Source: Microbacterium sp. LWO12-1.2 (lineage in GTDB: Bacteria; Actinomycetota; Actinomycetes; Actinomycetales; Microbacteriaceae). From it: a stretch of DNA of 64,000 nt. The notes under the pieces are model-generated. The model saw only the letters and a list, made by a program, of their open reading frames with translations. It was not told the DNA's origin and made no database searches. The position numbers and the translations under genes are program-made. The DNA lies in NCBI RefSeq assembly GCF_040675875.1, contig NZ_JBEGII010000001.1, positions 1,860,001-1,924,000 on the forward strand, written 5' to 3'. Positions 45,275 through 53,429 of the stretch are shown one piece after another; the stretch's first letter is position 1; every line of letters begins with the position of its first letter.

Positions 45275-45303
45275 TTGCTCGGCATCATTTCTCTCATTAG
45301 GAT
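45275..45303 (+). promoter_or_regulatory. Promoter of the iclR gene
   Basis: TTGCTC (45275-45280), a 17-base spacer and TAGGAT (45298-45303) form a plausible promoter, with transcription starting near 45310 and a leader of about 57 bases. It directly abuts the second arm of the CACAWWATGCA inverted repeat, which suggests that the regulator controls its own gene. Confidence 0.5.
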
Positions 45304-45366
45304 GACTGGCAGCGGCGACGAGCCGCAGCGTCGCACGAGCGGCGGCAGAGTGGAGGAGCAGACACG

Positions 45367-46170
45367 ATGGCATCGGAATCCGTGGGCGGCACCCAGACGG
45401 TCGAACGGGCGATGTCCTTGCTCGCCTGCTTCACCGAGGAATCGGGCGAACTCCGGGTCTCGGAGCTGTGCACCCTGACCGGCCTCGGCCAGTCCACGGT
45501 CTCCCGCATGATGTCGGCACTCGACCGCATGAAGTTCGTGGTGCAGGACGGTCGCACCGGCCTCTACCGCCTCGGCCCCGCCGCCGTCTCGTTGGGCACG
45601 ATCGCCATCAACGGGTCGCCGATCTTCCGTGCCTCCCGTCAGATCGCCCAGAACCTCGCGCGCAAGATCGAGATCGGCGTCAATGTCGCCGAACTCAGCG
45701 GGTTCACCTTCACCTACCTCTGCAACTTCGAGGGCGCCCTGGCGCCGAAGTCCTTCGCGATGGCCGGCCGCACCGGCCCTCTGCACGCCACGGGCCTCGG
45801 CAAGGCGCTGCTGTCCGGCATGCCCAGCGCCACGGTCGACGAGTACTTCGCACAGACGCCCCAGCGGTTCACCCCGCATACGATCGTCGACCGCGACGCC
45901 ATGGAGGTCGCGCTGGAGGAGACCCGCAGCCGCGGCTACGCGACCGAGATCGAAGAACTCGCCTTCGGCCGCGCCTGCATCGCGGCGCCGATCCACAACC
46001 GCGCCGGCGAGATCGTCGCGGGCCTGTCGGCGAGCGGCCCGCTCTCGGTGCTCGACCTGCACGCCCCCCACCAGGAGCTCGCCCTGCAGCTGATCGAGGC
46101 GGCAGACGAGATCTCCGTCGCCCTCGGCTACAGCCCCTCCCGCACCGCGAACTCGTTCGCGGCCCTCTGA
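45367..46170 (+). CDS. IclR family transcriptional regulator (polysaccharide locus)
   Basis: The 267-residue protein has a winged helix at residues 7-65 (TQTVERAMSLLACFTEE, LTGLGQSTVSRMM) and an effector domain with GRTGPLHATGLGKALLSGM and RGYATEIEELAFGRACIAAPI. Such regulators usually sense a pathway acid and repress or activate the catabolic genes. It is divergent from the sugar transporter, and a repeated box at three promoters of the locus is its likely target. GGAGGAGCAGACACG before the ATG is the ribosome binding site. Confidence 0.92.
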   Translation: MASESVGGTQTVERAMSLLACFTEESGELRVSELCTLTGLGQSTVSRMMSALDRMKFVVQDGRTGLYRLGPAAVSLGTIAINGSPIFRASRQIAQNLARKIEIGVNVAELSGFTFTYLCNFEGALAPKSFAMAGRTGPLHATGLGKALLSGMPSATVDEYFAQTPQRFTPHTIVDRDAMEVALEETRSRGYATEIEELAFGRACIAAPIHNRAGEIVAGLSASGPLSVLDLHAPHQELALQLIEAADEISVALGYSPSRTANSFAAL

Positions 46171-46260
46171 GCCCCCTGCCGCGGCGCACGCGGCAGCTCG
46201 ACCACACTGCGGCGGCACCGGCCGTCGGCAGCTCGCCCCGCTCTGCCTTTGGAGACCCTT

Positions 46261-47421
46261 GTGAGAATCGCGCGCGTACAGACCTTCCCGCTCTACCTCT
46301 CGAAGGAGGACGCCGACAACTCCTACGCCGGCGACACCGCCGTCGAGCACCGCGGCTACGTCATCCGACCGCCATGGCGCAGCCTGTACTCCCCCGGCTA
46401 CGAGACGCTGCTGGTGAAGATCGAGACCGACGACGGCCTCGTCGGCTGGGGTGAGGCCCTCGCCCCCGTCGCCCCGGTGGTCGCCGCCGCCATCGTCGAC
46501 AACCTGCTCACCCCGCTGATCCTCGGCGAGGACCCCCGCTCCGTGCGCACCCTCTGGCACCGGATGTCGGAGTCGATGCGCGAGCGCGGACACCTCACCG
46601 GTCACCAGGCCGATGCCATGGCCGCTGTCGACATCGCGCTGTGGGACCTGTGGGGCCACGCGACCGGGCTCTCGGTCTCCGAACTGGCGGGTGGGCGCTT
46701 CACCGAGGTCCTGCCCACCTACGTCTCCGGCATCCGCGGTGTCGACGATGCCGAGCGCGCCGACAAGGCGGCGGAGCTGGTCGAGGCCGGCGTGCGCCGC
46801 ATCAAACTGCACCTCGGCGTGGACATCCGCACCGACCTCGCGACGTACGATGCGATCCGCGCGGTGCACCCCGACCTGGACCTCGCTCTCGATGCGCATT
46901 GGACGTACCGTCTGGGCGAGGCGAAGACCCTCGGCCGGGAGCTCGATGACCGTCACGCGTGGTTCTTCGAGGCGCCGCTCGCACCGGAAGATGTCGAGGG
47001 CCACCGCGACCTCGCCGCCTCGCTCTCCACGCCCGTCGCGATCGGCGAGGCGATGCGGAGCCGCTTCGAGTTCACCGACTGGCTCACGCGTCGCGCCGTC
47101 GGCCTCACACAGCCCGACATCGGACGCACGGGCATCACGGAAGGACTCGCGATCGCCGCCGTGTCCGATGCCTTCCACGTGCCCGTTGCCCCGCATCACT
47201 CGGCGGCCTTCGGCATCGCGATGGCAGCAGGTGTGCATGTCGCGGCGAGCGCCACCTCGCTCCTCGCCTTCGAGTACCAGCCCTTCACGCTGCCGGTCGC
47301 CAACCGTCTGCTCACCACCCCGCTCGAGGTGCAGCCCGACGGCGGCTTCCTCGTGCCGACCGGCCCTGGCTTGGGCGTGACGGTCGACGAGACCGCCATC
47401 CAGGAGTACGTGCGGCACTGA
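46261..47421 (+). CDS. Mandelate racemase/muconate lactonizing enzyme family dehydratase
   Basis: The 386-residue enolase-superfamily protein has a capping domain and a barrel. The second-strand lysine is in RRIKLHLG, metal ligands are in LALDAHW (~211), WFFEAPL (~238) and VAIGEAM (~263), and the general-acid histidine is in VAPHHSAAFG. This pattern fits acid-sugar dehydratases such as fuconate, rhamnonate or galactonate dehydratase. GGAG six bases before the GTG at 46261 fixes the start. It would dehydrate the aldonate from the SMP-30 lactonase. Confidence 0.87.
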   Translation: MRIARVQTFPLYLSKEDADNSYAGDTAVEHRGYVIRPPWRSLYSPGYETLLVKIETDDGLVGWGEALAPVAPVVAAAIVDNLLTPLILGEDPRSVRTLWHRMSESMRERGHLTGHQADAMAAVDIALWDLWGHATGLSVSELAGGRFTEVLPTYVSGIRGVDDAERADKAAELVEAGVRRIKLHLGVDIRTDLATYDAIRAVHPDLDLALDAHWTYRLGEAKTLGRELDDRHAWFFEAPLAPEDVEGHRDLAASLSTPVAIGEAMRSRFEFTDWLTRRAVGLTQPDIGRTGITEGLAIAAVSDAFHVPVAPHHSAAFGIAMAAGVHVAASATSLLAFEYQPFTLPVANRLLTTPLEVQPDGGFLVPTGPGLGVTVDETAIQEYVRH

Positions 47422-47446
47422 GTCTCTCCCCTCGCCTCTCGATCAC

Positions 47447-47493
47447 GAACGGGTGGGTGGGTCCGGATCCGATCCGGCCACACCCACCCGTTC
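47447..47493. terminator. Bidirectional terminator between the dehydratase and the large secreted protein gene
   Basis: GAACGGGTGGGTG (47447-47459) pairs perfectly with CACCCACCCGTTC (47481-47493), and an inner CCGGATC/GATCCGG stem extends the hairpin. TTCTGT follows on the plus strand. It lies between two convergent stops. Confidence 0.85.
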
Positions 47494-47516
47494 TGTCGTC
47501 CGCCCCGATGAGCGGG

Positions 47517-50500
47517 TCAGTCGCCGACGCGCACGAACTGCGCGGCACTCACCCGATGGATGCTGGTGTTGCGCACCTCGAGCCGCACGCTGCCGACCGC
47601 GTCGGCGTCGTAACGATAGGTCCCGAGCGACCGCCAGGCGGCGGCGCCCTCCGTCTGGTTCACGATCACCTCGGAGTCTCCGTCCTTGTGCGTGACGATG
47701 TACGCGGCCGAGGTCGTCGTCGTGGCATTCGTCGGATACCAGACCGAGACGCGATACAACCCCGCCTGTGGGAGGTCGGCGTTCCAGGTCACGGTGCTGC
47801 CGACGGAGTCGTTGTCGCTGTACCGCGTACGTGTGCCGTTCCAGCCCGACAGCCCGCTGGGATACCAGTTCCCCGCCTCGAGATAGCCCGGCCAGGGCGA
47901 CTGCGTGTGGGTGATCACGCCCTCGTCGGCGATGCGGACCAGCACGCCTCGGCGCAGCGTCTGGTCCAGTCTCGCTTCGAAGCGCGTCGACGAACCGGGC
48001 GCGACACCGGAACCGGCCGTCACCGTCCAGGTGTGGGTCAGATCGGATCTCGGCGGCACGGTGATGGTCGCGCTCTGCGGTCCGACACTCCACCCTGTGG
48101 TGCCGTAGAGGGCGAGCGTGCCCTGCAGCGGAGTGACACCGGTGTTGATGACGACAGCGGTCAGCTTCGCGGTGGCACCGGGGCCACTGACGATCGCGGT
48201 ATCGGTCGACAGCGACACCAGCCGGCGCCGGTCGATCACCTCGATCGTCGCCGCTCTGAGCGCGACGGCGGACTCCCCGGGAATCGCGAGCGAACCCTTC
48301 ACCTCGACCTCGCCGAGCGTCGCGTTCGCGGCGATCACGACCGCCGCTTCCACTCTGCTCGACTCCCCTGCAGCAACGGAGACGGCCGGCACGGAACCCT
48401 CCAGCTGCCATCCGCTGGGCAGGGTGAGGGTCACCGTCCCCGCGATCGTCTCGTCCGTGGCGTTGCGCACCTCGATCGCCAAGGGCACACGGTCGCCCGC
48501 CGTGCCCGTCGCCTGGGCCACCACGTCGCCCACGACCGCGCTGTTCTGTCCGCTGATCCGCGGGGGCACCCGCAGCGTGACCTCCGAGGTCGCCGTCCCC
48601 CCGGCGGTGATGGTGTACCGGAACGTCTTGGTCAGGTCATCCACCGGGATCGTCCACTCGTAGGGATAGCCCTTCGCCGGTGCCTGCTGCACGGCCTGGT
48701 CGCCGATCCGGTAGCTGAGCGTGGCCGTCTCCTCCGTGTCGATCTGCACGTAGGCGTCGTAGCCGTCCCCGCCGGGACGCACCAGCAGCATTCCCCGCGC
48801 GAGGCCGTAGTCGGTCGCCGGGTCGGTGTCGACCTCGTGGAACGTGTCCCGCCCATGATCGACGATGTCATCCGATGGCAGCGCCGGCTTCTGCACCTCG
48901 ACGTCGCGCACGACCAACGCGAGCAGCCCGCGCGCCGGCACACTGACAGTGATCCGGCCGTTGTGCGCGGCCTGCGTGGAGCGGCTGCCATCGGCGGCGA
49001 CCACCTCGACGGCCGGCGCCGCGGTGCGGGGCAGCCCGGTCAGGTCGCTGGAGAGATCCACCACCACCTGCTGCGCGCTCCCGGCGGAGTTTGTGAGGCT
49101 GATGTAGAGCGAGTCGTTCCCTGTTCCGGCCAGCCAGTTGATCAGAGGGTTGTCGAGGGCGATCAGTCCGGCCGGGAAGTACGGCCACACGCCGTCCTCG
49201 CCGAAGAACGTGCCTGGGGCGTGGCCGTAGGCGAAGAACTTGAAGTACGCGAAGTCCGCTTCGAACACGTGGGGGAAGTCGATACTGCCCGCGCTCCGGT
49301 AGAAGCTCTCGCTGATCAGGTAGTCCATCGCGAGACCGAGCTGAGCGGGAGCGTGGTGGAAGTAGTACCCGGTGATCCCGACCGGCCCGCTCGTGGCGAA
49401 GCCCGGCTTCATGTGCGCGACCTGGAACTGACGCCCGTAGTACCCGGGGTACGTCGTGAAGCGCCCGATCACCATGTTGTGCGCGACATCGGCGATCAGC
49501 GCGTCGCCGGTGTGATGCGCCAGGCGCAACAGCGCCCCCGCCCAGCACGGATTGAACACGTATCCGCCGCCGGGGTTCGCGAGCGTGCTGAGCCCGAGCT
49601 TGAAGGAGGACAGCGCCTCGAAGGTGAGTCCGGACGGCGACACGTACCAGGCCGGCACGGTCTCGGTGGGGACGCTCGTGGTGGGATAGCTGGGCAGCGA
49701 GCTGCGAGACTCCCAGTCGTACTGTTGCGTGATCACGGGACCGGAGGGCACCGTGACGTTCTGATCCGGCACCGGCCTGACCGTGGTCTGCGTGAGGAAG
49801 CGCTGCACCTCGCGATACGCGCCCTCGAGGAACTCGTCCTCGCCGGTGACCTCGAACAGTTCCAGCAGGTCGACCCAGTACTTCGAGAAGCTGTACGCGA
49901 ATCCGCCGGGGGGCTGCCCGTTGCTGCGGTACGGGGTCAGTATCTGTTCCTGCACATAGCGCGAGCCGATGAGCTTCGCCTCGGCGAGGTAGGCGGGGTC
50001 ACCCGTGGCACGATACGTCGCCAGGGCGTTCGCGAACGGGGCCCTGCTCTGCCCGACCGTCCCCGCCTTGGTCGCCTGCACGGCGAGACGCTGGATGCCG
50101 GCGTTCCGGCCATGCGTGAGCTGATACAGGGCCGTCAGGTTCACCGCATCCGTGGGTATCCGTCCGATGCGGTACTGCGTGGTGTCGTTGTAGACGGGAC
50201 TCCCGATCACGGGCGAGTGCCCGATACCCTTCCGCGACAGTTGGTACTCGATGAGCGGACGGGCGCGGCGGTCGTACAGCGTGCTGTCCGCCGTGCCGGT
50301 GAGGTAGTGCGCTGAGAGCACCACCCCGCTCGCCGCGGCACGCACCGCATCCTCGTTCTCGACGTCGACGAATCCCTTGGCCCGATTCCACCACCCGGAA
50401 TACGAGGGGATGTAGTCGACGGAATCGTCACCGTCCGGCTCGACGGCGATGAGTTCGGTCATGGCATGCACGGCGTCGGTCAGCGAGCGGTCGTAGACGT

Positions 50501-51524
50501 TGTGACGATAGGCCGTCAGCCCGTACTCCCCGCGGCACAGCTGCGAGTACGTGCCGTAGAGCGTGTCTGCGCGGGCCGCCAGCCCGAAGGCGAAGCCGCG
50601 CTGCTGTCCGACCGTCATCGCGGTGCGCAGACCCGGTTGCGGGGCGTACATGCAGGGCACGATGTCGAGGCTGTCGCTACGCAGGCTCATCCCGTAGGGC
50701 TGCCGATCCGCCATCAGCTGACGCTCGTGCACGAACTCCGCGACCTCGGCCGGCAGATACACGCCGGAGGTGACGGGGACGTTGCCCACGGCGTACTGCG
50801 TCAGCGCCATCGGAGCGAAGAGTTCCCACGCGCCGAGCGGCGCCGAGCCATCGAGCACGGAGAGCGCATGCTGGTACGAACCGCACAGGACCTCGTCGAG
50901 GTCGTCGAGCGCCTTGGAGTCCTGGCTCTGATAACCGACGATGTAGTCGCCCGCCGTCTTGGCGGTGAGCACGTAGTGCGCTTCCGGATTCGCGCCTTCC
51001 AGTCGCCACCGGACCACGAGGTCGATGTCGTCCGTGCTCGTTCGCAACTCGATCGCCTGCGTGCCGAGCACCTGATGCGAGGTGAAGCCCAGCCAGCTCG
51101 GCTGCAGGGGCCCGTAGAGCTCCGGCGCGCTGCCGGCGGGGAGCGTGCCCTCGAAGACGATCCACTGCTCGTCGAAGCGGTGAGCAGGATCGGTCAGCAG
51201 CAACCATCCGCCGTCGTGGGCGACCTCGAGATCGCGGACGATGGTCTCCCCGCCGTCCCACTGCGCCCGGTAGAAGGTCATCCGATGGTTCTGCCCCACG
51301 AGCTGCGCGATCTGTGACAGCGCCAGGTTGGGTTTGGCGAGTCGGCGCAGAGCGTCGGGATACGCCCCCGGGGTCGTGGTGGTCGCCGACGCGGGCGCCG
51401 CGGCGCCGAGCGGCGCCCCCACCACGGGAGGGAGGACACCGGCGATCACGAGCATCCGCAACACCGACCGACGGCTCCACAGCAACGAACCGTCATCAGG
51501 CTCCGCATTCATCTTTGAATCCAT
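47517..51524 (-). CDS. Large Tat-exported multidomain glycan-active protein (predicted lyase or hydrolase)
   Basis: The ~1335-residue protein has a twin-arginine signal (SRRSVLRM at 17-24, cleavage after ASA at ~47). Residues ~50-900 combine a beta-rich region and a long helical part resembling the (alpha/alpha) toroids of polysaccharide lyases and hydrolases. Two NEW3-like beta domains follow (~1005-1075, ~1115-1165). The last ~130 residues, from YLEAGNWYPSGLSGW, resemble the golvesin-type C-terminal domain of xanthan-lyase-like proteins. I do not recognise the catalytic family; DUF5695-type proteins come to mind but this is unverified. Start 51524 is chosen because the promoter predicts a transcript beginning there; 51512 is the alternative. 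Confidence 0.7.
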   Translation of the reverse strand: MDSKMNAEPDDGSLLWSRRSVLRMLVIAGVLPPVVGAPLGAAAPASATTTTPGAYPDALRRLAKPNLALSQIAQLVGQNHRMTFYRAQWDGGETIVRDLEVAHDGGWLLLTDPAHRFDEQWIVFEGTLPAGSAPELYGPLQPSWLGFTSHQVLGTQAIELRTSTDDIDLVVRWRLEGANPEAHYVLTAKTAGDYIVGYQSQDSKALDDLDEVLCGSYQHALSVLDGSAPLGAWELFAPMALTQYAVGNVPVTSGVYLPAEVAEFVHERQLMADRQPYGMSLRSDSLDIVPCMYAPQPGLRTAMTVGQQRGFAFGLAARADTLYGTYSQLCRGEYGLTAYRHNVYDRSLTDAVHAMTELIAVEPDGDDSVDYIPSYSGWWNRAKGFVDVENEDAVRAAASGVVLSAHYLTGTADSTLYDRRARPLIEYQLSRKGIGHSPVIGSPVYNDTTQYRIGRIPTDAVNLTALYQLTHGRNAGIQRLAVQATKAGTVGQSRAPFANALATYRATGDPAYLAEAKLIGSRYVQEQILTPYRSNGQPPGGFAYSFSKYWVDLLELFEVTGEDEFLEGAYREVQRFLTQTTVRPVPDQNVTVPSGPVITQQYDWESRSSLPSYPTTSVPTETVPAWYVSPSGLTFEALSSFKLGLSTLANPGGGYVFNPCWAGALLRLAHHTGDALIADVAHNMVIGRFTTYPGYYGRQFQVAHMKPGFATSGPVGITGYYFHHAPAQLGLAMDYLISESFYRSAGSIDFPHVFEADFAYFKFFAYGHAPGTFFGEDGVWPYFPAGLIALDNPLINWLAGTGNDSLYISLTNSAGSAQQVVVDLSSDLTGLPRTAAPAVEVVAADGSRSTQAAHNGRITVSVPARGLLALVVRDVEVQKPALPSDDIVDHGRDTFHEVDTDPATDYGLARGMLLVRPGGDGYDAYVQIDTEETATLSYRIGDQAVQQAPAKGYPYEWTIPVDDLTKTFRYTITAGGTATSEVTLRVPPRISGQNSAVVGDVVAQATGTAGDRVPLAIEVRNATDETIAGTVTLTLPSGWQLEGSVPAVSVAAGESSRVEAAVVIAANATLGEVEVKGSLAIPGESAVALRAATIEVIDRRRLVSLSTDTAIVSGPGATAKLTAVVINTGVTPLQGTLALYGTTGWSVGPQSATITVPPRSDLTHTWTVTAGSGVAPGSSTRFEARLDQTLRRGVLVRIADEGVITHTQSPWPGYLEAGNWYPSGLSGWNGTRTRYSDNDSVGSTVTWNADLPQAGLYRVSVWYPTNATTTTSAAYIVTHKDGDSEVIVNQTEGAAAWRSLGTYRYDADAVGSVRLEVRNTSIHRVSAAQFVRVGD

Positions 51525-51528
51525 GATG

Positions 51529-51560
51529 CACATAATGCAATCTATATGCGAGCATGTCAA
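51529..51560 (-). promoter_or_regulatory. Promoter of the large secreted protein with CACAWWATGCA box, copy 3
   Basis: On the minus strand, consensus TTGACA (51560-51555), a 17-base spacer and CATTAT (51537-51532) form a strong promoter. The box CACATAATGCA (51529-51539, plus strand) covers the -10, so a bound regulator would block it. CATAAT on the plus strand may serve the esterase gene too. Transcription would begin near 51525, one base before the ATG. Confidence 0.6.
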
Positions 51561-51634
51561 TGGATCGACGACCACCGCGCGCGCCCGGCGGTAGCGTCGT
51601 CAGGCAGGCACCCCGCAGCGAAGGACGTCGCACG

Positions 51635-52600
51635 ATGACTCACGATCGACCCGAGGAGATGACCGAGTACTCTCTCGGCGCCCTGATGACGGCACCCCCC
51701 GCACCGGAGGGCCCCGCGGACTTCGACGCCTTCTGGCACGCCACCTTCAGCGAGTTCGGCACCGGAGCCGTCTCGTGGCGCCACACCCGCGACCTCACAG
51801 CCACCGACACGCATCGCGTCAGTGAGATCCGCTTCGACTCATCGGCCGCGGAGCACGCGGTCGCCTACCTCCTCGTCCCGCACTCACCCTCATCGGCGCG
51901 ACGGGGACTCGTCGTCGGACATGGCTACGGAGGACGCAGCGCCCCCGACCTCGACCGCGTCCCTGCCGACACCGCGGCCATCTTCCCCTGCGCTCCCGGC
52001 ACGCACGCAGGGACGCACAGCCGGTTCCCGTCATCTCCCGACGAGCACGTCCTCGCCGGCATCACACACCGCGACACCTACTCGCACCGGTTCGCGGCCG
52101 CGGACATCTGGCGAGCCGCCACGGTTCTCCTCGAGATCGCCCCCTCGGTCACCGACGCCCTCGATTTCAGCGGCGGGAGCTTCGGCGGAGGGATCGGCGC
52201 GATGGCCCTCCCCTGGGATACCCGGTTCCGCCGCGCCGTGCTCGACGTGCCGAGCTTCGGCAACCACTCGATCCGACTCACCCGGCACTGCACCGGAAGC
52301 GGCGAGGCCGTGCGGCAGCATCTTCGCGCTCACCCGGACGCCCGCGCCGTCGTGGACTACTTCGACGCAGCGACCGCCGCCCGGCGCGTGCACATTCCCG
52401 CGCTGGTCATCGCCGCCGTCCTCGACCCCGCGGTCGACCCGCGCGGACAGTTCTCGGTCTATCACGCGCTCTCCGGGCCGCGACGACTCAGCGTGCGCGC
52501 CGCCGGGCACCTCGATGGGCCCACCGGGGTCCTGTCGGATCAACTGGCACTGCAGCACGGTATCGACTTCCTCGCGCTACCGGACGAACGCCTCGCCTGA
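51635..52600 (+). CDS. Acetylxylan esterase/cephalosporin-C deacetylase-like protein
   Basis: The 321-residue alpha/beta hydrolase has the catalytic serine S182 in FSGGSFGGG, an aspartate in AVLDPAVDPRGQ and the late histidine in AAGHLDGP. This is the order seen in AXE1/cephalosporin-C deacetylase enzymes. FDAFWHATFSEF near the N-terminus is also typical. It has no signal peptide, so it would remove acetyl groups from imported oligosaccharides inside the cell. AAGGA before the ATG at 51635 supports the start. Confidence 0.85.
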   Translation: MTHDRPEEMTEYSLGALMTAPPAPEGPADFDAFWHATFSEFGTGAVSWRHTRDLTATDTHRVSEIRFDSSAAEHAVAYLLVPHSPSSARRGLVVGHGYGGRSAPDLDRVPADTAAIFPCAPGTHAGTHSRFPSSPDEHVLAGITHRDTYSHRFAAADIWRAATVLLEIAPSVTDALDFSGGSFGGGIGAMALPWDTRFRRAVLDVPSFGNHSIRLTRHCTGSGEAVRQHLRAHPDARAVVDYFDAATAARRVHIPALVIAAVLDPAVDPRGQFSVYHALSGPRRLSVRAAGHLDGPTGVLSDQLALQHGIDFLALPDERLA

Positions 52601-52651
52601 CCCTCACCCGCGACGTTCGGTCGTCTCGCGCGACCGGACTCACAGACAAGA

Positions 52652-52679
52652 CATAGCGTTCTCCATAGAAATCACATAG
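52652..52679 (+). promoter_or_regulatory. Three CATAG direct repeats before the response regulator gene
   Basis: CATAG occurs at 52652, 52664 and 52675, spaced 12 and 11 bases. Direct repeats about one helical turn apart are the usual binding pattern of OmpR/PhoB-type regulators. The array ends 22 bases before the start of the adjacent OmpR-type gene, so it is a candidate autoregulatory site. Confidence 0.45.
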
Positions 52680-52700
52680 GAGATTCCGCAGAATGGTCAC

Positions 52701-53429
52701 ATGAGCAACGACCTCCCCGAACTGCGCCGCCCCGACGGTTCCCCCCTGCGCATCCTCGCGGTCGACGACGAGCAGATGCTCACCGACCTTCTCGCGATGG
52801 CACTGCGGATGGAAGGGTGGGAGGTGCGCACGGCATCCTCCGGCCTCGAAGCGCTCCAGGTCGCGCGGGAGTTCGAACCCGACGCACTGGTGCTCGACAT
52901 CATGATGCCGGACCTCGACGGCATGGCCGTGCTCAAGCGGCTCCGCGAGTCCGGCAACCTCGTGCCCGTGCTGTTCCTGACGGCGAAGGATGCCGTCGGC
53001 GAACGCGTCGCTGGCCTGACAGCGGGCGGTGACGACTACGTCACCAAGCCCTTCAGTCTGGAAGAGGTGATCGCGCGACTCCGCGCCATCATCCGTCGTA
53101 CCGGACACGCCACCGCCGATGACGGTCAGTCGATCCTCCGCGTCGCCGACCTCACCCTCAACGAAGACAGCCACGAGGTCATGCGCGACGGCACCGAGAT
53201 CGACCTCACGGCGACCGAGTTCGAACTGCTCCGCTACCTGATGCGCAACGAGCGCCGCGTGCTGTCGAAGGCGCAGATCCTCGACCGCGTGTGGAGCTAC
53301 GACTTCGGCGGCAAGTCATCCGTCGTCGAGCTCTACATCTCGTACCTGCGCAAGAAGATCGACGCGGGACGCACCCCGCTGCTGCACACCGTTCGCGGCG
53401 TCGGCTACATGATCAAGGCGCCTCAGTGA
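52701..53429 (+). CDS. OmpR/PhoB-type response regulator
   Basis: The 242-residue protein has a receiver domain with acidic DDEQ pair, phospho-acceptor D66 in LDIMMPDLDG, threonine in LFLTAKD and lysine in YVTKPF. A winged-helix output domain at residues ~135-240 ends in TVRGVGYMI. It overlaps the kinase gene by four bases (GTGA), so the two are co-translated. The stimulus and targets are unknown. Confidence 0.95.
   Translation: MSNDLPELRRPDGSPLRILAVDDEQMLTDLLAMALRMEGWEVRTASSGLEALQVAREFEPDALVLDIMMPDLDGMAVLKRLRESGNLVPVLFLTAKDAVGERVAGLTAGGDDYVTKPFSLEEVIARLRAIIRRTGHATADDGQSILRVADLTLNEDSHEVMRDGTEIDLTATEFELLRYLMRNERRVLSKAQILDRVWSYDFGGKSSVVELYISYLRKKIDAGRTPLLHTVRGVGYMIKAPQ

Noticed and set aside
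46959..50315. A 1118-residue open frame on the plus strand
   Set aside because: It runs antisense to and across the dehydratase and the large secreted protein gene, is rich in R, H, D and G in a way typical of shifted frames in GC-rich DNA, and has no motif.
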